From assembly GCF_009789535.1 (NCBI RefSeq), contig NZ_WSUT01000001.1, positions 124,001 to 188,000 on the forward strand: DNA of 64,000 nt, read 5' to 3'. This DNA is from Sphingomonas carotinifaciens. Its GTDB lineage: Bacteria; Pseudomonadota; Alphaproteobacteria; Sphingomonadales; Sphingomonadaceae. Both the position numbers and the translations under genes were made by a program. Each line of letters begins with the position of its first letter. The first letter of the stretch is position 1. Below are positions 26,803-34,967 of this stretch, piece by piece. The notes under the pieces are model-generated. The model saw nothing but the letters and a program-made list of their open reading frames with translations. It was not told the DNA's origin and did no database searches.

Positions 26803-27696
26803 TTATCGGACGAACGGGATGGCGAGCTGTGCCGCCTTGCATTCCGCCGTCTTGGGCGGGGCGATGCCCCAGTGATCGGTGCGTCCGGGGGGCCAGGTCC
26901 AGTCGTCGGGCGTGCCGACGCGGTAGCTGTCGTCGACCTGCAGCACCTCTGCGGTATATTCGATGACAAAGCCCGCTGGATCGACAAAATAGGTAAAGAC
27001 ATTGTCGCCCGGTCCGTGCCGGCCGGGGCCCCATCCGATCGGGAAACGGTGATCGACCATGCGGCCGGCGGCACGCATCACGCCTTCCCATGTTGGTAGC
27101 TGAAAGGCGACGTGATTGAGCGTGTTGACCGGTGCGTCGGCGATCACCACCGAATGATGGTCGTCATTGGTCCGCACGAACGCCATCATCCTCGACCGGT
27201 CGGTCAGCGCGAAGCCCAGCGCATCGACGAAGAAGGCAGTGTCACGCGCCACATCGTCACTGTTGATGTTGATGTGCGCCAGACGTTCGGGCCGATCGGC
27301 GGCGGGGGCGAGCGGCGCGACCACATCGTCATGCTGCACCAGACGCATCGTCCGGTCGCAACCGTCGGCAATGATCGCCATCGTCCCGCCGCCATGATCG
27401 TCGGCAGGCGCGAACGGGCGGATCAGCCGCGCACCGGCCGCCAGCGCCCGGGCAAGTAGCGCGTCGCGGTCGGCGGCCGGATCGATCCGCAAGGTCATCG
27501 ACCGGATCGCGGAAGCGGTACCGGCATGGAGCGCCACGACATGCGGATCGTCGCCGGTTGCACGCAGCCATGCCGAAGCGGCGCTGCGGTCGGCCAGCGT
27601 CAGGCCCCAGATTCGGGTATGGAAATCGACCGCCGCATCAAGGTCGGCAACGACGAGGTCGACGCTGCGCAACGCGGTCACCGGGAAACGGGCCAT
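26803..27696 (-). CDS. Extradiol ring-cleavage dioxygenase of the VOC superfamily
   Basis: 297 residues from the second of two adjacent ATGs (27696; the first is at 27699), behind GGAGAGGA. Two VOC modules: residues about 8-120 (SVDLVVADLDAAVDFHTRIW) and about 138-260. The catalytic module has His141 (LAHININ), His195 (LNHVAFQ) and Glu246 (FVIEYT), the 2-His-1-carboxylate iron set of type I extradiol dioxygenases, plus GRHGPGDNVFTYFVDPAG. Such enzymes cleave catechol-like rings with O2. Its likely substrate is a hydroxylated A ring or phloroglucinol-derived ring made by the FAD hydroxylase encoded divergently. It is the first gene of the operon with the quercetinase and rhaT. Confidence 0.83.
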   Translation of the reverse strand: MARFPVTALRSVDLVVADLDAAVDFHTRIWGLTLADRSAASAWLRATGDDPHVVALHAGTASAIRSMTLRIDPAADRDALLARALAAGARLIRPFAPADDHGGGTMAIIADGCDRTMRLVQHDDVVAPLAPAADRPERLAHININSDDVARDTAFFVDALGFALTDRSRMMAFVRTNDDHHSVVIADAPVNTLNHVAFQLPTWEGVMRAAGRMVDHRFPIGWGPGRHGPGDNVFTYFVDPAGFVIEYTAEVLQVDDSYRVGTPDDWTWPPGRTDHWGIAPPKTAECKAAQLAIPFVR

Positions 27697-27757
27697 CATT
27701 CCTCTCCGACGCCGCGTCGTCGCGGTCAAACATCCTTTATTGCACCCGAGTTTCAGA

Positions 27758-27766
27758 TGTAAAATA
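27758..27766 (-). promoter_or_regulatory. Candidate LysR half-site, left
   Basis: TGTAAAATA lies 62 bases upstream of the dioxygenase start. The same 9-mer occurs on the opposite strand at 28721-28729, ahead of the hydroxylase operon. Two promoters flanking one lysR gene with the same AT-rich word suggest a shared binding site. Confidence 0.35.
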
Positions 27767-27774
27767 ATAGATAA

Positions 27775-27788
27775 CTAGACATGTATAG
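27775..27788. promoter_or_regulatory. Imperfect palindrome upstream of lysR
   Basis: CTAGACATGTATAG reads nearly the same on both strands (12 of 14 bases) and sits 10 bases before the LysR gene start. It may be an autoregulatory site in the divergent promoter. Confidence 0.35.
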
Positions 27789-27797
27789 GAATGGTCT

Positions 27798-28691
27798 ATG
27801 ATTGATCCACGCCTGCTTCGAACGTTTCTCGCGGTCTGTCGCGAAGGATCGATCAGCGGTGCGGCGCGCCGGCTGAACATTTCGCAGCCGTCGGTGTCCG
27901 TGGCGATCGGCCAACTCGAACATGCGCTGGGCGGCAGCCTGTTCGATCGCGGACGGCGCGGCATCGTGCTGACCGCCGCCGGCATTGCCCTGTTCGAGCG
28001 GTCGGAACGCATGGATGCGCTGCTGTGCGAAGCCGAGGAGGCGGTGAAGCTGGCGCGGCGGGGCGTGGCCGGGCCGTTGCGAATCGGCGGCACGCCTGGC
28101 GCGCTGGTCAGCCTGGTACCGGCAGCGCTGGGGCGGATGGAGCAGGGCGGCCATGTCGCAGTGCAAGTGCTCGAAGGATCGGACGCGCACCTTGCCGACC
28201 TGTTGCGACGCGGCGAGATCGAAGTGGCGGTGGTAACAACCGGAATCGAACCGCCGCCCGAGGATATCGTCGAACGCAGCATCGCGCGCGATCCATTCGC
28301 CCTGATCGTCGGGCGCGCACATGATACGCTGGGACCGAGCGTCGCGCTGCACGAGATCGCCGGGATGCCATGGGTATTGCCCCATGCCGGCGGCGCTTTC
28401 CGCCGCCAGATTGAGGCGCTGTTCCTGTCGGCCGAGGTGCCGTTGCCGTTGAACGTCATTCGGTGCGATTCGCTGCTGACATCCAAGGAGATCGTTCGGC
28501 GCAGCCAGCGGGTTACGGTGCTGCCGCGCGGGGTAGTCGCGGCCGAACTGTCGATGGGATTGTTGCGCGCACTCCCCATCGAAGGCGCTGCGATCACGCG
28601 CAATATCGGCATCCGCATGCTGGCCGAGCGGTCGCTGTCCGACATCGGCAGGGTGTTTGTCGAAGCGATACTGAAAGCGACCGAAGCATAG
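27798..28691 (+). CDS. LysR-family regulator of the flavonoid/aromatic cluster
   Basis: 297 residues. Winged helix at about 1-62 (IDPRLLRTFLAVCREGSISG, AARRLNISQPSVSVAIGQLE, RGRRGIVLTAAG) and a substrate-binding domain (GPLRIGGTPGALVSLVPAAL, LADLLRRGEIEVAVVTTGIE). The N-terminal type with LLRTFLAV is common among activators of aromatic catabolism. It sits between the minus-strand dioxygenase operon and the plus-strand hydroxylase operon, and candidate operators lie on both sides, so it probably controls both. The effector is likely a pathway intermediate. Confidence 0.9.
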   Translation: MIDPRLLRTFLAVCREGSISGAARRLNISQPSVSVAIGQLEHALGGSLFDRGRRGIVLTAAGIALFERSERMDALLCEAEEAVKLARRGVAGPLRIGGTPGALVSLVPAALGRMEQGGHVAVQVLEGSDAHLADLLRRGEIEVAVVTTGIEPPPEDIVERSIARDPFALIVGRAHDTLGPSVALHEIAGMPWVLPHAGGAFRRQIEALFLSAEVPLPLNVIRCDSLLTSKEIVRRSQRVTVLPRGVVAAELSMGLLRALPIEGAAITRNIGIRMLAERSLSDIGRVFVEAILKATEA

Positions 28692-28716
28692 ATGTTTCCT
28701 ATGGCAATCGCAAAAT

Positions 28717-28736
28717 CCAGTATTTTACAATATTGG
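28717..28736. promoter_or_regulatory. Imperfect 20-bp palindrome ahead of hydroxylase operon
   Basis: CCAGTATTTTACAATATTGG matches its reverse complement at 16 of 20 positions. It lies 26 bases after lysR and about 106 bases before the hydroxylase start, the distance expected for a LysR recognition site. It contains the TATTTTACA word shared with the divergent promoter at 27758. Confidence 0.45.
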
Positions 28737-28841
28737 TGATCGCCCGGAATAAGGACCCGACCGCCAAAACAGGCGGCGTGAGAGGACCTGACCGATGGCG
28801 TGCCAACCCCGCCCATGCCCTGATTGCGCGACGTTGCCGCG

Positions 28842-30398
28842 ATGAGCAGCGTGTCGTACGACATCGGGATAATCGGATGCGGTCCGGTTGGCGCGCTTGC
28901 CGCCAACCTCGCCGCCGCGGCGGGCCTGAGCGTGTTGGTGATCGACCGGGCCGAGGGACCCCATCCGCTGCCGCGCGCGGTCCATCTGGACCATGAGATG
29001 ATGCGGTTGTTCCAGTCGGTCGGGCTGGACACGGTGCTGGCACCAGCGATGCGTGAGACCGAGGGGCATCTGCATATAGGTGCCGATCACGGCGTGATCC
29101 GGTACATGGGTACGGCGGGGCGGCCCAAGCCGTTCGGATGGGCCAACGACTATTTTTTCTACCAACCCGAACTCGAGGCGCTGCTGCGCGACGGGCTGAC
29201 CCGGTTCGACGCAGTGACGCTATGTGCCGCGACCGAACTGACCGGGTTTGAACAGGATGGTGCGGGCGTCACGCTGCACCTCGACCGTGACGGCGTGACC
29301 GACACTGCCCGGGTCCGCTGGGTCATTGCCTGCGATGGCGCGCGCAGCATGGTGCGCAAGACGCTGGGCATCGCGCTTGACGATCTGCATTTCGAGGAAC
29401 CCTGGCTGGTGGTCGATGCCGAGGTCGCGGCACCGGTGCGCTTTCCGGCGCTGACCGGTGTGCCGGCGGGGGCGGATCTGCAACAGCTGTCTGTGATGAT
29501 GTGCGATCCGGCGCGTCCGGCGACGATCGTGCCGGGGCGCGGCGACATACGTCGCTGGGAATTCATGCTGCTGCCGGGTGAGGACGAGGCGACGATGACC
29601 CGGCCGGAGGTCGTCGCCGATCTCCTCTCCCCTTATCTCGACGGGGTGCCACACCGGTTGTTGCGGGCCGCGACCTATCAGTTTCACGGCCTGATCGCCG
29701 AACGGTGGCGCGACGGCCGCGTGTTCCTGGCCGGTGATGCCGCCCACCAGACCCCGCCCTTTTTCGGGCAGGGCATGTGCCACGGAATGCGCGACGTCGC
29801 CAATTTGGTGTGGAAGCTGGCGCTGGTGATCGGCGGACGGGCTGAGCCGGACCTGCTGGACAGCTATCAGGTCGAACGCGATCCGCATGTCCGCGCCGTC
29901 GTGACGGCGGCGGTGGAGGCTGGGCGCTATATTTGCGAACTCGATCCCACCCGCGCCGCCGAGCGCGATGCGGCGATGCGCGAACGGGCGCGCAGCGGTC
30001 AGACCGGGACCGCTGCCGACCTGATTCCGGCCTATCGCGCCGGGGTGGTGGCGAACGACACGGCGGGGGCGGGCGAACGCTTCGTCCAACCGCGGCTCGG
30101 CGACGGAGAACTTCTCGACAGCGCGACCGGATCGGGGTGGCGGCTGATCGCGATCGACCGCGCTGCGGCAGACGCTGCACGGTCGGCGGTCGCTGCCGCT
30201 GCGGTGTCGGTGACGTTGGTCGATGCCACGACGATCGGCGATGACGGCACGCTTCGCCACTGGTTGCAGGCGCGTGGGAGCCGGTTCGTGCTGATCCGCC
30301 CCGACGCCTATGTCTTCGGCACGGCCGATGCCGAGCCTGCCGCGTTGCTGGAACGGCTCCACCGCGCGCTGCACCTGTGCCCGGCGGTGGCGGCATGA
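28842..30398 (+). CDS. FAD-dependent aromatic hydroxylase (MhpA/PheA-type group A monooxygenase)
   Basis: 518 residues from ATG 28842; a TTG at 28824 is in frame but lacks support. FAD motif GIIGCGPVGALAANLAAAAG at about 8-27, DG motif VIACDGARSMVRKTLGI at about 165-180, and FAD-ribityl motif [20 protein letters not shown] at about 298-317. A C-terminal thioredoxin-like region without catalytic Cys ends the protein, as in 3-(3-hydroxyphenyl)propionate hydroxylases. It would hydroxylate a phenolic ring with NAD(P)H and O2, creating a substrate for the extradiol dioxygenase at 26803. In flavanone catabolism of Herbaspirillum a FAD monooxygenase plays this part on the A ring. It overlaps the next gene by ATGA. 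Confidence 0.88.
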   Translation: MSSVSYDIGIIGCGPVGALAANLAAAAGLSVLVIDRAEGPHPLPRAVHLDHEMMRLFQSVGLDTVLAPAMRETEGHLHIGADHGVIRYMGTAGRPKPFGWANDYFFYQPELEALLRDGLTRFDAVTLCAATELTGFEQDGAGVTLHLDRDGVTDTARVRWVIACDGARSMVRKTLGIALDDLHFEEPWLVVDAEVAAPVRFPALTGVPAGADLQQLSVMMCDPARPATIVPGRGDIRRWEFMLLPGEDEATMTRPEVVADLLSPYLDGVPHRLLRAATYQFHGLIAERWRDGRVFLAGDAAHQTPPFFGQGMCHGMRDVANLVWKLALVIGGRAEPDLLDSYQVERDPHVRAVVTAAVEAGRYICELDPTRAAERDAAMRERARSGQTGTAADLIPAYRAGVVANDTAGAGERFVQPRLGDGELLDSATGSGWRLIAIDRAAADAARSAVAAAAVSVTLVDATTIGDDGTLRHWLQARGSRFVLIRPDAYVFGTADAEPAALLERLHRALHLCPAVAA

Positions 30399-30802
30399 TG
30401 CCGCTCGCCGCCGCGCGGGCCGCTCTGGACGCGACGCTTGCCGCCGCCCGGGCCGCGCCGATCGCCGCCATCGTCCTCGACGCCGGTGGCCATCCGGTCG
30501 CCTTTGCCCGGCAGGACGGTGCCAGCCTGTTCCGGCACGACATCGCCCGTGCCAAGGCGCTGGGCGCGATCGGCATGGGGCAGGACAGCGCCGAGATCGC
30601 CGATCGCGCCGCGCGCAACCCGGCCTTTTTCACCAGCGTCGCGGTGGCGACCGGCGGCGCGCTGGCGCTGTCGGCGGGCGGCGTGCTGATACGGAGTGCG
30701 GGCGGTCAAATCCTGGGTGCGATCGGCGTCAGCGGCGATACCCCTGACATCGATGCGACCTGCGCCCAAGCGGGCGTCGCCGCTTTTCACGGAGATCGAT
30801 AA
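30395..30802 (+). CDS. GlcG/HbpS-family protein (DUF336)
   Basis: 135 residues from ATG 30395, overlapping the hydroxylase stop. The whole protein is one domain: AARAALDATLAAARAAPIAA, IVLDAGGHPVAFARQDGASL, AFFTSVAVATGGALALSAGG and a C-terminal GAIGVSGDTPDIDATCAQAG. These are hallmarks of the GlcG/HbpS fold, found as accessory proteins in catabolic operons and as a haem-binding sensor in Streptomyces. The catalytic role, if any, is unknown. Its tight coupling to the hydroxylase and hydrolase suggests a step in ring-cleavage product handling. Confidence 0.82.
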   Translation: MMPLAAARAALDATLAAARAAPIAAIVLDAGGHPVAFARQDGASLFRHDIARAKALGAIGMGQDSAEIADRAARNPAFFTSVAVATGGALALSAGGVLIRSAGGQILGAIGVSGDTPDIDATCAQAGVAAFHGDR

Positions 30803-31647
30803 TGGCATTCGTCAGCTTCCGCCGCGCGGACGGCACCACCGGCTATGGCCGGCTTCATGGCGACCGGATCGCGGATTGCAGCGCGGTGCCGGGGGCGCCC
30901 GCGACGTTGAAAGGCGCGATCACGGCCGGTGCGCTCGATATGATCGAGGACGGTCCGGTCCTTGCGGCATGCGACGTTCTATTGCTGCCGGTTATTCCCG
31001 ACCCGGGCAAGATCCTGTGCGTTGGGCATAATTATGAAAGCCACCGGCAGGAGACCGGCCGGGCTAAGGTCGATCATCCGTCGATCTTCCTGCGCTTCGC
31101 CGACACGCTGATCGCCGATCGGCAGCCGATCCTGCGGCCGCGCGTGTCGACCAACCTCGATTTCGAGGGCGAACTGGCGGTGGTGATCGGACGTGGCGGG
31201 CGGGCAATCGCCGAGGATGAGGCGATGGCGCATGTCGCGGGCTATGCCTGTTTCAATGACGCATCCGTGCGCGACTGGCAATGGCATACGACCCAGTTCG
31301 CGCCGGGCAAGAATTTCCCTGGCACCGGCGCGTTCGGTCCGAAGCTGGTGACGCCGGCGGAGGCAGGCGACCTGAGTGACGTGCACGTCGTCACCCGGCT
31401 AAACGACGTGGTCGTGCAGGATCAGCCGATCCGCGACATGATTTTCCCGATCGCGCGGATCATCGCCTATGTTTCGACCTTCACGGCCCTGTCACCTGGT
31501 GATGTTATCGCCACGGGCACCCCGGGCGGGGTCGGCGCGAAACGAACCCCGCCGCTGTGGATGAAATCCGGGGACCGGGTCGAGGTGTCGATCGGACCGG
31601 TGGGTACGCTGACGAACCATGTCGTGGACGAGGCCGACGCCGCCTGA
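30802..31647 (+). CDS. Fumarylacetoacetate hydrolase family protein
   Basis: 281 residues; start overlaps the previous stop (TAATG). The catalytic FAH domain spans about 70-280: ILCVGHNYESHRQETGR, PSIFLRFADTLI, metal-binding LDFEGELAVVIG, AGYACFNDASVRDWQWHTTQ, GKNFPGTGAFGPKLVTP, and SPGDVIATGTPGGVGAKRTP. These enzymes hydrolyse C-C bonds of acyl-pyruvates or isomerise and decarboxylate ring-cleavage products. Here it would act after the extradiol dioxygenase. Its exact substrate cannot be read from sequence. Confidence 0.9.
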   Translation: MAFVSFRRADGTTGYGRLHGDRIADCSAVPGAPATLKGAITAGALDMIEDGPVLAACDVLLLPVIPDPGKILCVGHNYESHRQETGRAKVDHPSIFLRFADTLIADRQPILRPRVSTNLDFEGELAVVIGRGGRAIAEDEAMAHVAGYACFNDASVRDWQWHTTQFAPGKNFPGTGAFGPKLVTPAEAGDLSDVHVVTRLNDVVVQDQPIRDMIFPIARIIAYVSTFTALSPGDVIATGTPGGVGAKRTPPLWMKSGDRVEVSIGPVGTLTNHVVDEADAA

Positions 31648-31692
31648 CGCGCCCGACCCCCACAGGAACAACGAGATACAGGAGAGGTAGTG

Positions 31693-34065
31693 ATGAAGAA
31701 GATGCTGGTTGCAGCGTTCGGGACCGTCAGCGCGCTGTCATTGGCCACCCCCGCCTCTGCCCAGGCGGGTGCCACCGCCGATCCGGCGGCGCAGAACGAC
31801 CCGGCCGCCACGGCGCCGGGCGTGGTCGATAATGGCGAGATCATTGTCACCGCCACCCGCCGTGCCGAACGGCTGCAGGACGTGCCGCTGGCGGTTAACG
31901 CATTGACCGGCGAACAGCTGGCGCAGAGCGGCTTTCAGAACCTGCAGGACATCCAGTATCAAATCCCGGGCGTCCAGTTCGGCAGTTCGCCCAATGACTC
32001 CGGCTTCCGTCTGCGCGGCGTCGGCTCGGCGGGCGGCTTCAGCAGCTCGTCGGAACAGAACGTCGGCACGGTCGTCGACAATGTTGTCATCCCGTTCGGC
32101 AATCCGATGCAGAGCTTGGGCGATCTTGAACGGGTCGAGGCGCTCAAAGGACCGCAGGGCACGCAGTTCGGCAAGAATGCGTCGTCAGGCGTGGTCAACA
32201 TCACCACACGGAAGCCGGAGCTGGGCCGGTTCGGCGGCAGCGCCTTTGCCAGCTATGGCGAGCTGAACGACTACAACTTCAACGCATCGCTCAATGTGCC
32301 GGTCGGGCAGACCGCGGCGCTGGCCGTCTATGGTTTCGCGCGCGGCAATGACGGGTTTGTCGAGAATGTCGTCAACAACCAGGATTGGGGCGCGACCGAT
32401 GTGTGGGGAACGCGCGCCAAGCTGCTGTGGAAGCCCAGCGATACGTTCAGCGCCTATCTCATCGGTGACTATGCCAAGGGCACGCAGGTTGGGCCAGGCG
32501 CGCTGTGGACGTTCAACCGCTTCCCGACCGGCAATGCGCTGGCCGCCGCGCGCAACGCGACGGTCACCGCGCTCGGCATCACGCCCGGTTTCCGCAACGA
32601 CAAGTCGGCGGAAAATACCGCGACGACGATGCGCGACGAGAATTACGGCGGATCGCTCGAACTCAACCTGGCGGTTGGCGACTATAACCTGACCTCGATC
32701 AGCGCGTATCGCGTTTATGATACCGGGCAGATCACCTTCGGCATCGATTCCTATCCGCTGCCGATCTTCACCGGCAACAACAACACCGCCGCCGCCGGCG
32801 ATGGCGACCGTACCTTCGTGTCGCAGGAGTTTCGTGTAACGTCGCCGACCGGCGCGCCGGTCGAATATGTCGCCGGCATCTACCTGTCGCGGCTCAAGAC
32901 GGGCCTCGATGGCTATAACAGCGCGCAGCTGCGTCCCGCATTGCCGTTTTCGGCGCAGCCGCAGCTGTCGATCACCTCGGGCCGATCGACCACCCGTACC
33001 CAGACCGACAGCGCGGCACTGTTCGTCGACGGGTCGGTCCGGGTGACCGACCAGTTCAAGATCCTGGCCGGTGGCCGCTACAATTACGATTGGGTCGATG
33101 CGCAGAGCTTCTCGGTCGCCGATCCCGATTATCCATCGGGCACGGTCGGCGCGAACGGGTTTACCGTCCCCTATACCCCGCGCCCGCTGTCGACCGGATC
33201 GACCAAGCGTGGCGACTGGTCAGGCCGGATCGGATTCGAGGTAAAGCCGGCGCGCGACATCATGTTCTATGGCACGGTCGCGCGTGGCTATCTAGGGCCG
33301 ACGGTCACCTTCTCGGGGCTGACCGGGGCACAGGTCACTGTCGATCCGCAAACAGTGGTCGACATCACCCTGGGTGCCAAGACGCAGCTGTTCGATCGCA
33401 AGCTGACGCTGAACGGCAATATCTTTTATGACCGGTACAAGGATCTGCAGACCTCGGTCTTCAACGGGCTGGAGTTCCTGACCGAAAATGCCGGCGGGTT
33501 CGAGGCGGCGGGGTTCGAGGTGGAGGCGACGTGGCGCTTCAACCGTAACCTGTCGATCAACGCGGCCTATACTTATTCGGATACCTATTTCACCGATTAT
33601 GTCACCGCATGCCCGGACTCGACCGTTGCCGCAGGGGCAGCAGCAGTGGCGGCACAGTGCAACGCACCGGGATCGACCGCGACGACGCCACTGTTCCAGG
33701 CGCGCGGCGAACCGCTGTCGGGAGCGCCCAAGCACAGCGTCACCGCCGGCGTCAATTACGAACAGCCGATTACCAACCGCCTGACCCTCGATGCGTCGGC
33801 CAGCTATTATTACCGCAGCGAGACGCAATATGATCCCGGCGAACTCTATGCACGGCAGCCGGGCTACGACCTGGTCGGGCTGAACATCGGGATCGGCGCT
33901 CCCGATGGCGCATGGCGCGTCGGCGCATTCGCCCGCAACCTGTTCGACACCCGCTTCCACGCCGCGGTCATCGGCCTGCCGTTCACGACCGGGGCAGGCG
34001 CGGTGAACTGGAACACGCGCGATGGGCGACGTACCATCGGTGGTCAGGTGGCGATCCGGTTCTGA
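31693..34065 (+). CDS. TonB-dependent receptor, probable flavonoid/aromatic glycoside uptake
   Basis: 790 residues from ATG 31693 (AGGAGAGG upstream; GTG 31690 also in frame). Signal peptide at about 1-24 (ending ASAQ), TonB box region GEIIVTATRRAERLQDVPLA, plug VNALTGEQLAQSGFQNLQD and LERVEALKGPQGTQFGKNAS, and a barrel ending RRTIGGQVAIRF with terminal Phe. The VTATRR-ERLQDVP start places it with the large receptor group found next to aromatic and xenobiotic catabolic genes in sphingomonads. In this operon it probably imports the glycoside or the aglycone through the outer membrane. Confidence 0.9.
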   Translation: MKKMLVAAFGTVSALSLATPASAQAGATADPAAQNDPAATAPGVVDNGEIIVTATRRAERLQDVPLAVNALTGEQLAQSGFQNLQDIQYQIPGVQFGSSPNDSGFRLRGVGSAGGFSSSSEQNVGTVVDNVVIPFGNPMQSLGDLERVEALKGPQGTQFGKNASSGVVNITTRKPELGRFGGSAFASYGELNDYNFNASLNVPVGQTAALAVYGFARGNDGFVENVVNNQDWGATDVWGTRAKLLWKPSDTFSAYLIGDYAKGTQVGPGALWTFNRFPTGNALAAARNATVTALGITPGFRNDKSAENTATTMRDENYGGSLELNLAVGDYNLTSISAYRVYDTGQITFGIDSYPLPIFTGNNNTAAAGDGDRTFVSQEFRVTSPTGAPVEYVAGIYLSRLKTGLDGYNSAQLRPALPFSAQPQLSITSGRSTTRTQTDSAALFVDGSVRVTDQFKILAGGRYNYDWVDAQSFSVADPDYPSGTVGANGFTVPYTPRPLSTGSTKRGDWSGRIGFEVKPARDIMFYGTVARGYLGPTVTFSGLTGAQVTVDPQTVVDITLGAKTQLFDRKLTLNGNIFYDRYKDLQTSVFNGLEFLTENAGGFEAAGFEVEATWRFNRNLSINAAYTYSDTYFTDYVTACPDSTVAAGAAAVAAQCNAPGSTATTPLFQARGEPLSGAPKHSVTAGVNYEQPITNRLTLDASASYYYRSETQYDPGELYARQPGYDLVGLNIGIGAPDGAWRVGAFARNLFDTRFHAAVIGLPFTTGAGAVNWNTRDGRRTIGGQVAIRF

Positions 34066-34079
34066 TCGGGGAGGGGGCG

Positions 34080-34967
34080 GTGACGGGGACGGGCATGTCG
34101 ATGGACCGGGCGACGATCGCCGCGATGGGCAATGCGATCGGGCCGGACGTGCTTGCCGCCGTGCAGGCACTGTACGGCGACGATCAGGCACGCATCGCTC
34201 GCGACCTGCCCGTTGCCGCCGCCGATCTGTCCTATGGCGACGATCCCCGCCACCAGATCGACCTGTACCGGCCGGTGGAGGAAGGCGGGCATGTGCCGGT
34301 CCTGCTGTTCGTCCATGGCGGTGGGTTCGTGCGCGGTGAGAAGCGGAGCGCGGACCACCCATTCAACGCGCATGTCGGGCGCTGGGCGGCACGGCACGGC
34401 ATGGTCGGAGCGGTGATGAACTATCGCCGTGCACCCGAACATGGCTGGCCGGCAGGCGGCGAGGACGTGGCCGCTGCCATAGACTGGCTGCGCGACCATG
34501 TCGCCGGCCATGGCGGCGATCCGGCGCGGATCGTCGTCATGGGTACGTCGGCGGGCGCGGTGCATGTTGCCACCGCGCTGATGCTGCGCGCAGCAACGCT
34601 CGACGTGGCCGCGGCAGTGCTGTTGTCGGGACTGTACGGCCATACCCCGATCGACGCTCGCGACGCACTCTATTACGGCGATCCGACTGGCTATCCGGCA
34701 CGAATGCCGCGCGAGGCGGTGACGGCTACTACCCTGCCGCTGTTCCTCGCCTGTGCGCAATATGACCCGCCCCGGTTCCAGCGTGAGACGATCGCCCTGC
34801 TCGCCGAGCGTCTGGAACGCCACGGCACCCTGACCCCGGCCGCAATCCTGTCGGGTCACAACCACTACAGCCTCGCCGCGCATCTCGGCACCGCCGACAC
34901 GCGGCTGAGCGACGACATCCTCGGCTTTCTGGCCGACAATGATATCATCGGGAGAGAGACATGCTGA
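34080..34967 (+). CDS. Alpha/beta hydrolase of the hormone-sensitive lipase type
   Basis: 295 residues from GTG 34080, preferred because GGGAGG lies about 7 bases upstream; ATG 34095 gives 290. Oxyanion-hole motif FVHGGGFVRGEK, nucleophile in VVMGTSAGAVHVA (GTSAG), Asp in CAQYDPPRF and His in LSGHNHYSLAAH. This is the HGGG-type carboxylesterase family. In the cluster it could hydrolyse the depside released by the quercetinase-like enzyme, or acyl groups on flavonoid glycosides. There is no obvious signal peptide. It overlaps the GH1 gene by 7 bases. Confidence 0.85.
   Translation: MTGTGMSMDRATIAAMGNAIGPDVLAAVQALYGDDQARIARDLPVAAADLSYGDDPRHQIDLYRPVEEGGHVPVLLFVHGGGFVRGEKRSADHPFNAHVGRWAARHGMVGAVMNYRRAPEHGWPAGGEDVAAAIDWLRDHVAGHGGDPARIVVMGTSAGAVHVATALMLRAATLDVAAAVLLSGLYGHTPIDARDALYYGDPTGYPARMPREAVTATTLPLFLACAQYDPPRFQRETIALLAERLERHGTLTPAAILSGHNHYSLAAHLGTADTRLSDDILGFLADNDIIGRETC

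Noticed and set aside
27737..29032. 431-residue minus-strand frame over the LysR gene and hydroxylase start
   Set aside because: Low-complexity Arg/Ser/Ala composition, no ribosome site, and it covers two genes with clear motifs.
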